A stretch of DNA of 64,000 nt from JAUIAI01 sp049680625 (GCA_049680625.1 JBAUID010000072.1:7547-71546), one strand, 5' to 3'. Numbered from the stretch's first letter, positions 41,883 to 50,473 are shown. Program-made: numbers and translations. Notes: generated by a model not told the origin, from the sequence alone.

Positions 41883-42313
41883 GGGATTCCCGTGATCAGG
41901 TGGTGAACAGTGATTGAATTTACCGCGCTGCAGCTGGTGAGGTCGAATTTGGGCCGAGCGGATCCGACAGGTGTCGGTTTGGTGCCTCAGTATAAGGGTA
42001 ACGACCGGCAGCTGGCTGGACGCGATATTTACCCGTCGGATACACTAACGTGTTGGCATTAGCTATAAGAAATAGTTAGCCGAATTATCAGATCAAACAA
42101 ATCAGATAAAACAAATCAGATAAAACAAATCAGATCAATAAGATCGAACCGTCGGGCGCCAGGGATTTCCAGGCGTCGGGCAAATGAACAACCCCGCTGG
42201 ATAAATCGCTGGACAACTTCGAAATGACCCTTGCTATGACTCAAAAAACACCCGCTGGTGGCGGAAATTCAAGCGCTTGCCGACACCTGGAAGGCGAATC
42301 GCCTGCGTCGCCA
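41883..42313. other. Intergenic region between moxR and the cytochrome genes
   Basis: This 431-bp region holds the divergent starts of the moxR unit and the cytochrome pair. It includes a 14-bp tandem repeat tract (42088-42143). The frame of the first cytochrome extends up to 42224 but I take a later start, so the last 90 nt may or may not be coding. No other gene is visible. Confidence 0.5.
42088..42143. repeat. 14-bp tandem repeat, three full and one degenerate copy
   Basis: The unit is TCAGATMAAACAAA: copies start at 42088, 42102 and 42116, and a fourth diverged copy at 42130. It lies upstream of the first cytochrome gene. It could be a set of regulator sites phased at 14 bp, or a simple slippage repeat. 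Confidence 0.7.
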
Positions 42314-42652
42314 ATGCGCGTAACCATGGGTAAACTGGCGCTGGCAGCAGGCGTCATGATCTCCCTGACCAGCGGGCCAGTGGCGGCCGCTGAAGTGACC
42401 GCCAATCCGGCTGCGGCCAAGGACAAGATTTCTGCCTGTATCGGATGCCATGCAATTCCAGGCTATAAGTCATCGTTCCCGACGGTTTATTCGGTACCTT
42501 ACATTGCCGGCCAGTCGGAAAAATACCTGGCCAATGCGCTGATCGCCTATCGGAAGGGCGATCGCGATCATCCGACGATGCGGGCGATCGCCGGCTCCCT
42601 GACCGATCAAGACATTGCCGATCTGGCTGCCTATTTCTCTCAACTCAACTAA
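42314..42652 (+). CDS. Small class I c-type cytochrome (cytochrome c553-like)
   Basis: A periplasmic electron carrier. I choose the ATG at 42314 (112 residues, MRVTMGKLALAAGVMISLTS as the signal peptide, cleaved after VAAA); the frame is open to 42224, which adds a charged leader that would spoil the signal. One haem site, CIGCH, follows. The distal Met ligand is probably the one in DHPTMRAIAG. The C-terminal helix (DQDIADLAAYFSQ) is typical. A second c-type cytochrome gene follows at 15 nt, and together they may make a diheme pair in one chain. Confidence 0.85.
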   Translation: MRVTMGKLALAAGVMISLTSGPVAAAEVTANPAAAKDKISACIGCHAIPGYKSSFPTVYSVPYIAGQSEKYLANALIAYRKGDRDHPTMRAIAGSLTDQDIADLAAYFSQLN

Positions 42653-42666
42653 GCCGGACTGCTGAA

Positions 42667-43014
42667 ATGACTGTATTAATTAATCAAATCACTTTGCGTC
42701 TTGCATTGCTAACTGGTGTCGCGAGCCTGATCGCCAGCCCGGCATGGGCGGGTGACCCGGTTGCCGGAAAAGAGAAAGCGGCGGTTTGTGCTGCCTGCCA
42801 CGGGGCTGACGGCAAGACACCTATCGACCCGTCATACGCAATTCTGGCCGGCCAGCACGAGGACTACCTGGTGGTGGCGCTAAAAGCCTACCGGTCGGGT
42901 AACCGTAAAAACGCCATCATGGGAGCCCAGTCACAGGCTTTGAGCACCGCAGATATTCAGAACCTGGCTGCGTATTACGCCAGCCTGCCGGGGCCGTTAA
43001 GTAATAAACGTTAG
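42667..43014 (+). CDS. Small class I c-type cytochrome (cytochrome c553-like)
   Basis: A 115-residue exported electron carrier, paralogous to the preceding one. The signal peptide ends at SPAWA, followed by GDPVAGKEKAAVCAACHGADG with the haem site CAACH. The distal Met is probably in NAIMGAQSQAL, and the last helix is STADIQNLAAYYAS. The stop lies 4 nt from the convergent stop of moeA. Partner oxidases or dehydrogenases are not seen in the window. Its role is likely as a mobile periplasmic carrier. Confidence 0.88.
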   Translation: MTVLINQITLRLALLTGVASLIASPAWAGDPVAGKEKAAVCAACHGADGKTPIDPSYAILAGQHEDYLVVALKAYRSGNRKNAIMGAQSQALSTADIQNLAAYYASLPGPLSNKR

Positions 43015-43018
43015 GCTT

Positions 43019-44296
43019 TCAGACCAGGCCGTCAAAGGGAATGCAATCGACCTCGCCACCGGCAGCCACCGTCTGCTGGTCGTGGTGCAGGACGACGATG
43101 CAATTGGCCTCGGACATAGAGCGCAAAACCCCAGAGCCCTGCGAGCCGGTGGCCGTGACTGTCATTCGCCCGTCGGTGTTAAAGCGCAGCAGGCCTCGCT
43201 GGTATTCCGTACGTCCCGGACGTTTCTTAAAGGATTCCGCGGCGATCGCCCGGACATATGCATCGCTGAGTGGATTTGCCCCCATCAGGCGGCGCAGTGC
43301 GTGTCGGGCGAAAAAGTAAAAAGTAACCATCACGGCCACTGGATTACCGGGCAGGCCAAAGTAAATAGCGTTGCCGATGCGGCCAAACGCCATGGGACGC
43401 CCCGGGCGCATGGCGATTGTCCAGAACCGGACATCCCCCAGTTTATTCATGATGTCACGGGTAAAGTCAGCCTCGCCAACCGAAACCCCGCCAGATGAAA
43501 TAATGGCATCCGCTGATTCACTGGCAGTGCGCACCGCGTTCTCCAGCATCCCGGGGTCATCGGGAATGACACCCATGTCGATCAGATCAACACCGAGCCG
43601 CTGTAATAGCCCAAAGATGGTGTAGCGGTTGGCATCATAGACTTGCCCCGGCTGTGGCACCTGGCCGATCGAACACAATTCATTGCCGGTCGAAAAAAAC
43701 GCGACCCGGATTTTTCTTCGGACCGGCACTTCGGCAATACCCAGAGACGCGATCAGCCCAAGGTCTGCCGGGGACAGGCATTTGCCAGCCGGAATTGCCG
43801 GCTTGCCAGCTGCCAGGTCTTCGCCACGCAGGCGTCGATGCTGGCCGGGCTGATGTGCTTGGGTAATCGTGACGGTGTCGCCTTCGCGCTCAGCCAGCTC
43901 CTGTGGAACAACTGTATCAGCACCGGTGGGCATCGGCGCCCCGGTCATTATGCGCACGGCTTGACCGGGCTGCAGGTTTTGGTCAAAAGTTTCACCGGCC
44001 ATCACAGTGCCAATGACGGCCAGGCGAACGCCATCAGCGTTAACGTCATCTGCGCGAACGGCAAAACCGTCCATGGCCGAATTGTCATGCGGCGGGACAT
44101 CAATTGGCGACAACAAATCGCTTGCCAGGACTCGGCCCAAAGCGGCCCGAAGGGCAACCATCTCTATTGCCTGAACGGGTTGAACAAAAGTTTCGATAAT
44201 TTGCCGGGTCATGTCGACAGGCAGGGCGTCCGGATTGTATTGCGGTAATTCACCCGTTACGGCATCAAGAGACAGTGTCTGGTGGGTGTCAGTCAT
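43019..44296 (-). CDS. moeA: Molybdopterin molybdenumtransferase MoeA
   Basis: MoeA inserts molybdate into adenylated molybdopterin. The 425-residue protein has the family markers PPHDNSAMDGFAV (68-80), IMTGAPMPTGADTVVPQE and STGNEL (202-207). SSGGVSVGEADF follows at 267-278, with PGRPMAFG and FGLPGNPVAVMV. The start overlaps the mobA stop by 8 nt, so it is the last gene of the moaA-fdhD-mobA-moeA run. That arrangement points to active molybdenum-enzyme use, including a formate dehydrogenase, none of which is in the window. Confidence 0.95.
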   Translation of the reverse strand: MTDTHQTLSLDAVTGELPQYNPDALPVDMTRQIIETFVQPVQAIEMVALRAALGRVLASDLLSPIDVPPHDNSAMDGFAVRADDVNADGVRLAVIGTVMAGETFDQNLQPGQAVRIMTGAPMPTGADTVVPQELAEREGDTVTITQAHQPGQHRRLRGEDLAAGKPAIPAGKCLSPADLGLIASLGIAEVPVRRKIRVAFFSTGNELCSIGQVPQPGQVYDANRYTIFGLLQRLGVDLIDMGVIPDDPGMLENAVRTASESADAIISSGGVSVGEADFTRDIMNKLGDVRFWTIAMRPGRPMAFGRIGNAIYFGLPGNPVAVMVTFYFFARHALRRLMGANPLSDAYVRAIAAESFKKRPGRTEYQRGLLRFNTDGRMTVTATGSQGSGVLRSMSEANCIVVLHHDQQTVAAGGEVDCIPFDGLV

Positions 44297-44981
44297 TGGG
44301 AGTGTCAGTCTTGCGATTGGCGGTTTCGTAATTGGCGGTTTCGGGACTGTTCGTCTCGCGATAATCAGCCTGGGGGACTGACTCGAACCTGGCTAGGTCT
44401 TCGGGGGTATTAATATTGCGAAACGCCGCACTGTCCGCAAAGGCAACACTGGCTACCTTTAGGGGCGCATACCAGGCGTCGATTTTTCGTCCACCGGAAG
44501 ACAGAAAATCCGCCAGGTTGGACAGCAGATCTCGTCGCACCAGGGTGAAGACAGGTTGCGCACGACCATCCGTGGTGACCACGGCCAGGTCTGCGCCTTC
44601 CTGCAAGGCGGCGTCGGCCAGGCTGGCGGCAAGGTTGTCAGGCAGAAATGGAGAATCACACGGGCAGGTCAGCACCCAATCGGTTGTTGCTGCGGTTAAG
44701 CCAGCATGCAGGCCGGCAAGCGGCCCCGCAAAGCCGCCAACTTCGTCTGCGATCAACGGCAGATTGAACTGGCTGAACTGATCAGCATCCTGGTTGACGT
44801 TAAGCATCAACTGCCCAACCTGCGGCTTCAGTCGATCGATGACATGGGCAATCATTGGTCTGCCGCGAAACGGTGTCAGTGCCTTATTGGTGCCCCGGCC
44901 ATCACGACTCATGCGTCGCCCAAGCCCGCCGGCCAGTACCAGGCCACAGATTTGTTCACGGCTAACCCCGGGTGTGCTCAA
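44289..44981 (-). CDS. mobA: Molybdenum cofactor guanylyltransferase MobA
   Basis: MobA adds GMP to molybdopterin, giving the guanine dinucleotide cofactor of DMSO-reductase-family enzymes such as formate dehydrogenase. The 230-residue protein has LVLAGGLGRRM (14-24) and NKALTPFRGRPMI for GTP binding, then CPCDSPFLP and INTPEDL. The tail (last 30 residues or so) is polar and repetitive, NSPETANYETANRKTDT, and is encoded by a 15-bp tandem duplication, so it is not part of the fold. It overlaps fdhD at its start and moeA at its end. Confidence 0.93.
   Translation of the reverse strand: MSTPGVSREQICGLVLAGGLGRRMSRDGRGTNKALTPFRGRPMIAHVIDRLKPQVGQLMLNVNQDADQFSQFNLPLIADEVGGFAGPLAGLHAGLTAATTDWVLTCPCDSPFLPDNLAASLADAALQEGADLAVVTTDGRAQPVFTLVRRDLLSNLADFLSSGGRKIDAWYAPLKVASVAFADSAAFRNINTPEDLARFESVPQADYRETNSPETANYETANRKTDTPND
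44316..44345 (-). repeat. 15-bp tandem duplication in the mobA 3' end
   Basis: Two near-identical 15-bp copies, ATTGGCGGTTTCGTA and ATTGGCGGTTTCGGG as read on the plus strand, lie in frame and encode the repeated NYETANRK-type tail of MobA. A GTGTCAGTC direct repeat also flanks the mobA-moeA overlap. Confidence 0.7.
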
Positions 44982-45877
44982 GCCATCTCCGTGGTGCTGC
45001 CCGGCTCGCGGCGGAATCGATGGCCGCCGGTAAACAACAGATGATGCTTACCGCGGCAACGTCCGAGCATGGTGATGCCCACGCGCTGGGCAATGTCGTA
45101 TCCCATCTGGGTCAACCCGGATCGGGAAACCAGAAAGGGGATCCCCATCTGGGCACATTTAATCACCATCTCCGAGGTCAACCGGCCGGTAGTGTAGAAA
45201 ATTTTATCGTCACCGTCGACACGGTTGGCCCACATCCAACCCGCGATGGCGTCAACCGCATTATGCCGGCCGACGTCTTCAACAAATATCAGGATATCAC
45301 CCCGTTGGTCGCCGGCGTTGGCACACAATGCGCATCCGTGAACTGCACCGGCTTGTTTGTATATGGTGTCATGATGGCGGACATTGGCCATCACCTCTTG
45401 TAAGACGGGTTCAGTCAGTTCAGTCGCATCGGAGAGTTGAACGTCGTCAATTTCGTCCATTAAGTCGCCAAAGACAGTGCCCTGGCCACAGCCGGTTGTG
45501 ACGGTTCGTTTTTGCATTCGAGCATTCGCACGGCCACCGCCTGACGTGTCACTTTCCCAGAAGGTGATTCCGGTGTTTGCCAGTTGAACCGAGGTAACTG
45601 CCACGGAATTGGTTTCCCAGTCCACTTGTACGGCGGATATTTCGCTGGCCAGACGAACCAGGCGCTGGTTACGCAAATAACCCAGGGCAAGATACTCCGG
45701 AGCGCCCCCGAGCGTCATTAACGTGACCAGCTCGCGTTTGTCAAAGTACAGGGTTAACGGATGTTCACCAGCGATGCTGGTCACGACTTCATCACCGTTT
45801 TCGTCGCGGGCCGTCACTTCATGGGTGGCCGGACGGGCGTTATTGGTCAGGCGGATGCCGGCGGCGTTATCAACCAC
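44978..45877 (-). CDS. fdhD: Formate dehydrogenase accessory sulfurtransferase FdhD
   Basis: FdhD delivers sulfur to the molybdenum or tungsten cofactor before it enters formate dehydrogenase. Family motifs are GEHPLTLYFDKRELVTLMTLG, TTGCGQGT, the paired cysteines in GCALCANAG and the conserved FVEDVGRHNAVDAIAG, then FYTTGRLTSEMVIK. I use the GTG at 45877, which overlaps the moaA stop by 8 nt and gives 299 residues; the frame also allows ATG 45946, deep inside moaA. The gene is in the cofactor operon, so a formate dehydrogenase is probably encoded elsewhere. Confidence 0.9.
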   Translation of the reverse strand: MVDNAAGIRLTNNARPATHEVTARDENGDEVVTSIAGEHPLTLYFDKRELVTLMTLGGAPEYLALGYLRNQRLVRLASEISAVQVDWETNSVAVTSVQLANTGITFWESDTSGGGRANARMQKRTVTTGCGQGTVFGDLMDEIDDVQLSDATELTEPVLQEVMANVRHHDTIYKQAGAVHGCALCANAGDQRGDILIFVEDVGRHNAVDAIAGWMWANRVDGDDKIFYTTGRLTSEMVIKCAQMGIPFLVSRSGLTQMGYDIAQRVGITMLGRCRGKHHLLFTGGHRFRREPGSTTEMA

Positions 45878-46973
45878 CGATGTACGACATCTCGATTTTG
45901 CGAAGCACCGATGTTTCGGATGAGCGTATTTCAGAGTAGCGGTCATCACGCCGTACCCACAGGTGACTGATCGCTGCGCTGATCTGATCGTCACTATAGT
46001 CACCGCGAAGCAAGCTGCGTAAATCGTGGCCTTCTGTGGCAAACAAACACGTATACAAACGCCCCTCGGTCGACAGGCGCGCGCGTGAGCAGTCCGAACA
46101 AAACGGCTCGGTCACCGATGAAATAACACCGATTTCACCACCGCCATCCGCATAGCGCCAGCGGTTGGCAACTTCGCCCGGGTAGTTTGGATCAACGGCT
46201 TGCAGCCCGAGGGCATCATTAATACGGGACACAATTTCTGCGCTCGGCACAACGTCGTCCATCCGCCAGCCATTGGAGGCACCAACATCCATGAACTCGA
46301 TAAAACGCACGATATGGCCACTACCCTTGAAATACCGGGCCATTGGAACGATCTGGTTGTCATTGACCCCACGCTTAACGACCATATTGATCTTAATAGG
46401 GTTCAAGCCCGCGGCAGCCGCCGCATCGATACCTTTTAAAACGTCAGCAACTGGAAAGTCGACGTCGTTCATTTGCCGGAAGATTGTATCGTCCAGGGCG
46501 TCCAGGCTGACTGTGATGCGGGTTAACCCGGCGTCGGCGAGAGCCTTGGCCTTTAACGGCAAAATTGATGCGTTGGTGGTCAGGGTGAGGTCTAGCGGGT
46601 CGCCGGCTGCCGTCTTAATGCTCGCCAGGCGGGATATCAGTTTTTCGATATGTTTGCGCAGTAACGGCTCGCCGCCGGTAAGCCGGATTTTTTCTACCCC
46701 GTGGGCAGCAAACAACCGGACCAGGCGTTCAATTTCTTCAAAGCTGAGCAGGGAGTTCTGCGGAAGGAATTGGTAGTCCCGCCCGAAGACCGACTTTGGC
46801 ATGCAATAAGTGCAGCGAAAATTACAGCGGTCAGTGACGGAAATTCTTAAGTCATGCAGGCGCCTGCCGCGGACATCACCTAACAGCCCCGACGCGGCCG
46901 GGGCGTCGACCGGAATCGTGGGCAGTTCAGCATGATATCGGGCTTCTGCAATGGGAATAACAGGTTTTGACAT
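45870..46973 (-). CDS. moaA: GTP 3',8-cyclase MoaA
   Basis: A radical SAM enzyme for the first step of molybdopterin synthesis. In 367 residues it shows the CxxxCxxC cluster in TDRCNFRCTYCMP (Cys50, Cys54, Cys57), RLTGGEPLLR and TTNASIL. The second [4Fe-4S] site for GTP is in FCSDCSRARLSTEGRLYTCLF, and the protein ends in Gly-Gly, needed for activity. The N-terminus is about 30 residues longer than in E. coli MoaA. It heads the minus-strand operon moaA-fdhD-mobA-moeA. I see no clear molybdenum-cofactor riboswitch in the 97 bp upstream. Confidence 0.95.
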   Translation of the reverse strand: MSKPVIPIAEARYHAELPTIPVDAPAASGLLGDVRGRRLHDLRISVTDRCNFRCTYCMPKSVFGRDYQFLPQNSLLSFEEIERLVRLFAAHGVEKIRLTGGEPLLRKHIEKLISRLASIKTAAGDPLDLTLTTNASILPLKAKALADAGLTRITVSLDALDDTIFRQMNDVDFPVADVLKGIDAAAAAGLNPIKINMVVKRGVNDNQIVPMARYFKGSGHIVRFIEFMDVGASNGWRMDDVVPSAEIVSRINDALGLQAVDPNYPGEVANRWRYADGGGEIGVISSVTEPFCSDCSRARLSTEGRLYTCLFATEGHDLRSLLRGDYSDDQISAAISHLWVRRDDRYSEIRSSETSVLRKIEMSYIGG

Positions 46974-47070
46974 GATTCATTTTCCTATGGACAGCAATCG
47001 TATCAACTCCCCGCTCTGGAACCCAGGATCCGTTCGCCGAATAGGGGAATAATTGTCGAATTCGCGCAGA

Positions 47071-47307
47071 TCAGTCCTCAGGCAGGGCCTCAAAAGCTCT
47101 TCTCTTATCGTCAAACCATTGCTCCATTGCATCGGGTTTTTGCATCAGTGCTTTCATGGTCGCCATGGCTTTTAAGTGGTCCGGGTCTGCCTGTTCGAAC
47201 ATCTCTTTGCCATGCTGCTGGCTCATTTGTGCGATTTCCTCAAAGGTTGAGGCAGAAAATGTCTTGTCACATGCGCCACCAAGTTGCTGACACGTCATTG
47301 ATTTCAT
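47071..47307 (-). CDS. DUF1059-like small protein
   Basis: A 78-residue protein. The start KSMTCQQLGGACDKTFSASTFEEIAQMSQQHG has the pattern of DUF1059 (a Cys near the N-terminus, a Gly-Gly-x-Cys turn and a helix with His), best seen in TCQQLGGACD and TFEEIAQMS. A helical tail (DPDHLKAMATMKALMQKPDAMEQWFDDKRRAFEALPED) follows, seen here as KALMQKPDAMEQW. The start at 47307 is chosen because of homology; the frame extends upstream to 47358. The function is unknown. Confidence 0.7.
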   Translation of the reverse strand: MKSMTCQQLGGACDKTFSASTFEEIAQMSQQHGKEMFEQADPDHLKAMATMKALMQKPDAMEQWFDDKRRAFEALPED

Positions 47308-47471
47308 GCTTGTCTCCTGAAATACCGGGGGCCAACGCGGGCATACTGCTAAGCTCACGCCTAAGTCTGCTGTCTGTTATCAGCTTCGTAAAGCCGCATT
47401 AGTAAACCAGTACTAACAAAGTATATTAGTAAAGTCTGTCGATAAATTTAATAATTTAAACGTAAAGAGTA

Positions 47472-48680
47472 ATGTATTTGATGAATAAGTCCCTGGAAAA
47501 CGCCGCCATAACCGAGCGTGCAGGCGAGATTGCCAGCCGGGTAGAAAGCTTTGTCCGTAACGTGGTTGCACCTTTTGAGAAGGACTCCCGTCTGGGTAGC
47601 CATGGCCCTGAAGATTCTTTGGTTCGTGAACTGAAAGATCTGGCGCGCAAGGCTGGGGTATTGACCCCGCACATCCTCGCTGATGGCAGTCATTTGAGCC
47701 ACCGGGAGACCGCTGCGGTACTGATTCGATCCGGCCTGTCACCGTTGGGGCCGATTGCCTGTAATACGGCAGCGCCTGATGAGGGCAATATGTATCTGCT
47801 TGGCAAAGTGGCCAGTCCACAGTTGAAGGATAGGTTTCTGAATCCACTGGTGGCAGGTGAAGCCCGCTCTGCGTTTTTTATGACCGAGCCCGCGCAAGAC
47901 GGTGGTGCCGGATCTGATCCGTCAATGATGCTGACCACCTGTCGGCGTGAGGGCGATCAGTGGGTTATCAACGGACGCAAGACGTATATTACCGGCGCTG
48001 ACGGTGCCGGGGTGGGCATTGTGATGGCCAAATCAGACGACGGGGCGTGTATGTTTTTGGTCGATCTGCCCGACCCGGCAATTCAAATCGAACGGGTGAT
48101 GAATACGATTGACAGCTCGATGCCGGGTGGCCATGCCGTTGTGCGGATCGACAACTTACGGGTACCGGCTAACCAGATGCTAGGGGAGAGCGGGGAAGGA
48201 TTCAAATACGCCCAGGTACGCCTGGCACCAGCCCGGTTAACGCACTGCATGCGCTGGCTTGGTGCCTGTGTTCGCGCGCATGAAATTGCAACCGACTATG
48301 CGAACCGGCGAATGGCTTTTGGCAAAAACCTGATCGACCATGAAGGGGTGGGTTTTATGCTGGCTGACAATAAGCTCGACCTGAAGCAGGCCGAGTTAAT
48401 GACGTATTGGTGTGCGGACGTGCTGGACAGCGGTGCTTATGGCACTACCGAAAGTTCGATGGCCAAGGTGGCCGTTTCGGAAGCCCTGATGCGGGTGGCG
48501 GATCGTTGTGTGCAAGTGATGGGCGGGCAGGGTGTAACGGCGGACACGATCGTGGAACAAGTGTTTCGCGAGATTCGGGCCTTTCGCATTTACGACGGGC
48601 CAACCGAAGTGCACAAATGGAGTCTGGCCAACAAGATTAAGCGTGACTGGACCAAGGCGAATCCAGCAGCGAGCACCTGA
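47472..48680 (+). CDS. Acyl-CoA dehydrogenase family protein
   Basis: A 402-residue flavoprotein of the acyl-CoA dehydrogenase family. FFMTEPAQDGGAGSDPSMM and WVINGRKTYITGADGAGVGIVMAK are the FAD-binding motifs in the beta domain. The C-terminal helical domain has RLTHCMRWLGACVRAHEIATDYANRRMAFGK, and QVMGGQGVTADTIVEQVFREIRAFRIYDGPTEVHKWSLA is the classic end, visible here as VMGGQGVTADT and RIYDGPTEVHKWS. It resembles ACAD10/11-like enzymes, which prefer branched or hydroxylated chains. It is followed immediately by a thioesterase gene. The electron acceptor is presumably ETF. Confidence 0.88.
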   Translation: MYLMNKSLENAAITERAGEIASRVESFVRNVVAPFEKDSRLGSHGPEDSLVRELKDLARKAGVLTPHILADGSHLSHRETAAVLIRSGLSPLGPIACNTAAPDEGNMYLLGKVASPQLKDRFLNPLVAGEARSAFFMTEPAQDGGAGSDPSMMLTTCRREGDQWVINGRKTYITGADGAGVGIVMAKSDDGACMFLVDLPDPAIQIERVMNTIDSSMPGGHAVVRIDNLRVPANQMLGESGEGFKYAQVRLAPARLTHCMRWLGACVRAHEIATDYANRRMAFGKNLIDHEGVGFMLADNKLDLKQAELMTYWCADVLDSGAYGTTESSMAKVAVSEALMRVADRCVQVMGGQGVTADTIVEQVFREIRAFRIYDGPTEVHKWSLANKIKRDWTKANPAAST

Positions 48681-48681
48681 C

Positions 48682-49113
48682 GTGGATCTTAAAGAACTCA
48701 ACGGCCGGCAGTTGCTTCAGGCCGTCGCCAGCGGGGAGTTACCCGGCCCCAGGATGGCAGAAACAATCCCAATGCAATTCATTGAGATAGGCGAGGGTGA
48801 AGTGATGTTTCACGCCACGGCGGATGAGCGACATCTGAACCCGCTTGGCGGTGTACACGGCGGCTTTTCGGCGACTGTCCTCGATTCGGTTACCGGCTGC
48901 GCCGTGCATACGATGCTGGAGGCCGGCGTGGGCTACGGAACCGTCGAGCTGGACGTCAAGATGATGCGTCCGGTGCCCGTCGATACCAAACTCATCGCTC
49001 GCGGAAAAGTGCTCAGCCTGACCCGATCGCTGGGTTTCGCCGAAGGTGCGCTCACCGATGAGGCCGGCAAACTATTTGCCCATGCCACGGCAACCTGCAT
49101 GATTATCCGTTAG
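48682..49113 (+). CDS. PaaI-type hotdog thioesterase
   Basis: A 143-residue hotdog-fold acyl-CoA thioesterase. The GTG at 48682 is 1 nt after the stop of the dehydrogenase gene and gives VDLKELNGRQLL; a longer frame from 48643 would overlap it. The active-site helix is LNPLGGVHGGFSATVLDSVTGCAVHTM, with the family HGG and Asp/Ser positions, and the strands GYGTVELDVKMMRPVPVDT follow. Together with the dehydrogenase it probably clears or salvages an acyl-CoA, though the exact chain is unknown. Confidence 0.85.
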   Translation: MDLKELNGRQLLQAVASGELPGPRMAETIPMQFIEIGEGEVMFHATADERHLNPLGGVHGGFSATVLDSVTGCAVHTMLEAGVGYGTVELDVKMMRPVPVDTKLIARGKVLSLTRSLGFAEGALTDEAGKLFAHATATCMIIR

Positions 49114-49161
49114 CCTCCGGGTTGTTTTCCGGCGGTTGATTCACTGACGGGTCTGCGCTGG

Positions 49162-50286
49162 TCAGTGCTCATCAGGCAGATCCGGCTGCGAAGTCGACGA
49201 ACTTTGTGCACTGCCTTTGCCAGTACTCTCGCGTACGATGATCTCGTATTCGAGTTTGACTATCTGCGCTGGCAACGTATCGCCATTGACACGGGCTGCA
49301 AGTGAATCGTGAACAATTCTCCCCACCGCATGTCCAATCGCAGTGCAGCCAACCTTAACAGTGGTAATGGATGGCTGATTACTGGCGGCAATTTCGGAGT
49401 CGCCAAAGCCGGCAATTGCGACCCGGCCCGGTACGTCCCATCCGCGTCTTGCGCACTCAGTAATTGCGCCAAAAGCACACGAATCGGACACGCATACCAC
49501 TGCATCAGTGTCAGGCCACTTCTCAAGAGTCTGAACAATCGCCAGGGCACCTTGTTTCATTGAAATCGGTGGCTCTCCGAAACTGATCACGCGATCGGTT
49601 GGCAGCCCCAGTTCTGTTGTTGTCTGAACAAAACCCTGGAGCCTGTCGGCGCCACGGGTTTGTTGATTGCTTGTGCCGCCAATAAAACCTATTTTCCGGT
49701 AACCCGAATTTTGTAACGTACGAACCATGTCACCACAGGCCTGCGCGTTGGAGAAGCCGACAACGTGATCGATCGGGTCTGTGGGTGAGTCCCACATCTG
49801 AATGACTGGTCCATCGTAATTGCCCAGCAGTCTTCGCGTTAGCTCCGTATGATTGTTCCCGGTGATAATCACCGCTTCCGGGCGTCGCTGAAGCATCGTT
49901 TTAACCAGCGATTCTTCGGCTTCAATCGAATAATCAGTGTAACTCAGCAGTAACTGTAATCCAGACGCTTGCAATACTTCCGAGATGGCGTGAACCGTTT
50001 CGGAAAAATTGGAGTTGTTCAGCGACGGCACGAGACAAGCGACAAACCCGCTGCGTCCTGTCGATAGCGCGCCCGCGGACAGATCCAGGACGTAGCCCAT
50101 ATCGTCAACGGCTGTCTCTACCCTGGCGCGTGTTGCCCGGGAGACCAGGTGCGGATTGCGAAGAGCCCGCGAGACTGTCATCGTCGAAACCCCCGCTTGC
50201 CGGGCGACGTCGATCATCGTGGTTGCGGGTGTCGTTTCTGCCTTTTTTCCCACTGATACCCCGACTATTGCAAAGGCCCGCATCAT
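49162..50286 (-). CDS. LacI family transcriptional regulator (GntR-repressor-like)
   Basis: A 374-residue repressor. The HTH is TMIDVARQAGVSTMTVSRALRNPHLVS, the hinge helix is in SAGALSTGRSG, and the sugar-binding-protein-like core contains VACLVPSLNNSNFSETVHAI and IGFIGGTSNQQTRGADRLQGF. The closest relatives in style are gluconate repressors (E. coli GntR). It has a long N-terminal leader before the HTH, so the true start may be later. A matching operator lies 40 bp upstream. Its targets are not obvious; the nearest candidates in the window are itself and lpxE-eptA. Confidence 0.88.
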   Translation of the reverse strand: MMRAFAIVGVSVGKKAETTPATTMIDVARQAGVSTMTVSRALRNPHLVSRATRARVETAVDDMGYVLDLSAGALSTGRSGFVACLVPSLNNSNFSETVHAISEVLQASGLQLLLSYTDYSIEAEESLVKTMLQRRPEAVIITGNNHTELTRRLLGNYDGPVIQMWDSPTDPIDHVVGFSNAQACGDMVRTLQNSGYRKIGFIGGTSNQQTRGADRLQGFVQTTTELGLPTDRVISFGEPPISMKQGALAIVQTLEKWPDTDAVVCVSDSCAFGAITECARRGWDVPGRVAIAGFGDSEIAASNQPSITTVKVGCTAIGHAVGRIVHDSLAARVNGDTLPAQIVKLEYEIIVRESTGKGSAQSSSTSQPDLPDEH

Positions 50287-50326
50287 CAGCCCGGGTGGGC
50301 CGAAATTTCAGGCATGATTTCATACG

Positions 50327-50342
50327 ATGGTATCGGTAACAT
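50327..50342. promoter_or_regulatory. GntR-type (LacI family) operator
   Basis: On the minus strand the 16-mer reads ATGTTACCGATACCAT, a near-palindrome that matches the E. coli GntR operator type (ATGTTA...TAACAT) in all of the first half and most of the second. It sits 40 bp upstream of the LacI-family gene, which suggests autoregulation. Confidence 0.6.
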
Positions 50343-50398
50343 CTGACGCTATCAAGCAACAATCAAGCGGTAATCTCGACGCGATTCAAGTGAGTATT

Positions 50399-50462
50399 AG
50401 CTTCAGAACCTCCGAGCTTCAGAACCGCCGAGCTTCAGAACCTCCGAGCTTCAGATCCACCG
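50399..50462. repeat. 16-bp tandem repeat, four copies
   Basis: The unit AGCTTCAGAACCTCCG begins at 50399, 50415, 50431 and 50447. Copies 2 and 4 carry one to two changes. A shortened AGCCTCCG follows. The tract lies just after the stop of eptA and about 110 bp before the LacI gene. It looks like a slippage expansion. Confidence 0.85.
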
Positions 50463-50473
50463 AGCCTCCGAGC

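Noticed and set aside
42088..42143. A CRISPR array
   Set aside because: The repeats are 14 bp and head to tail with no spacers, and there are no cas genes.
43643..44248. A 201-codon plus-strand frame inside moeA
   Set aside because: It is antisense to moeA, whose motifs are complete, and shows no family pattern.
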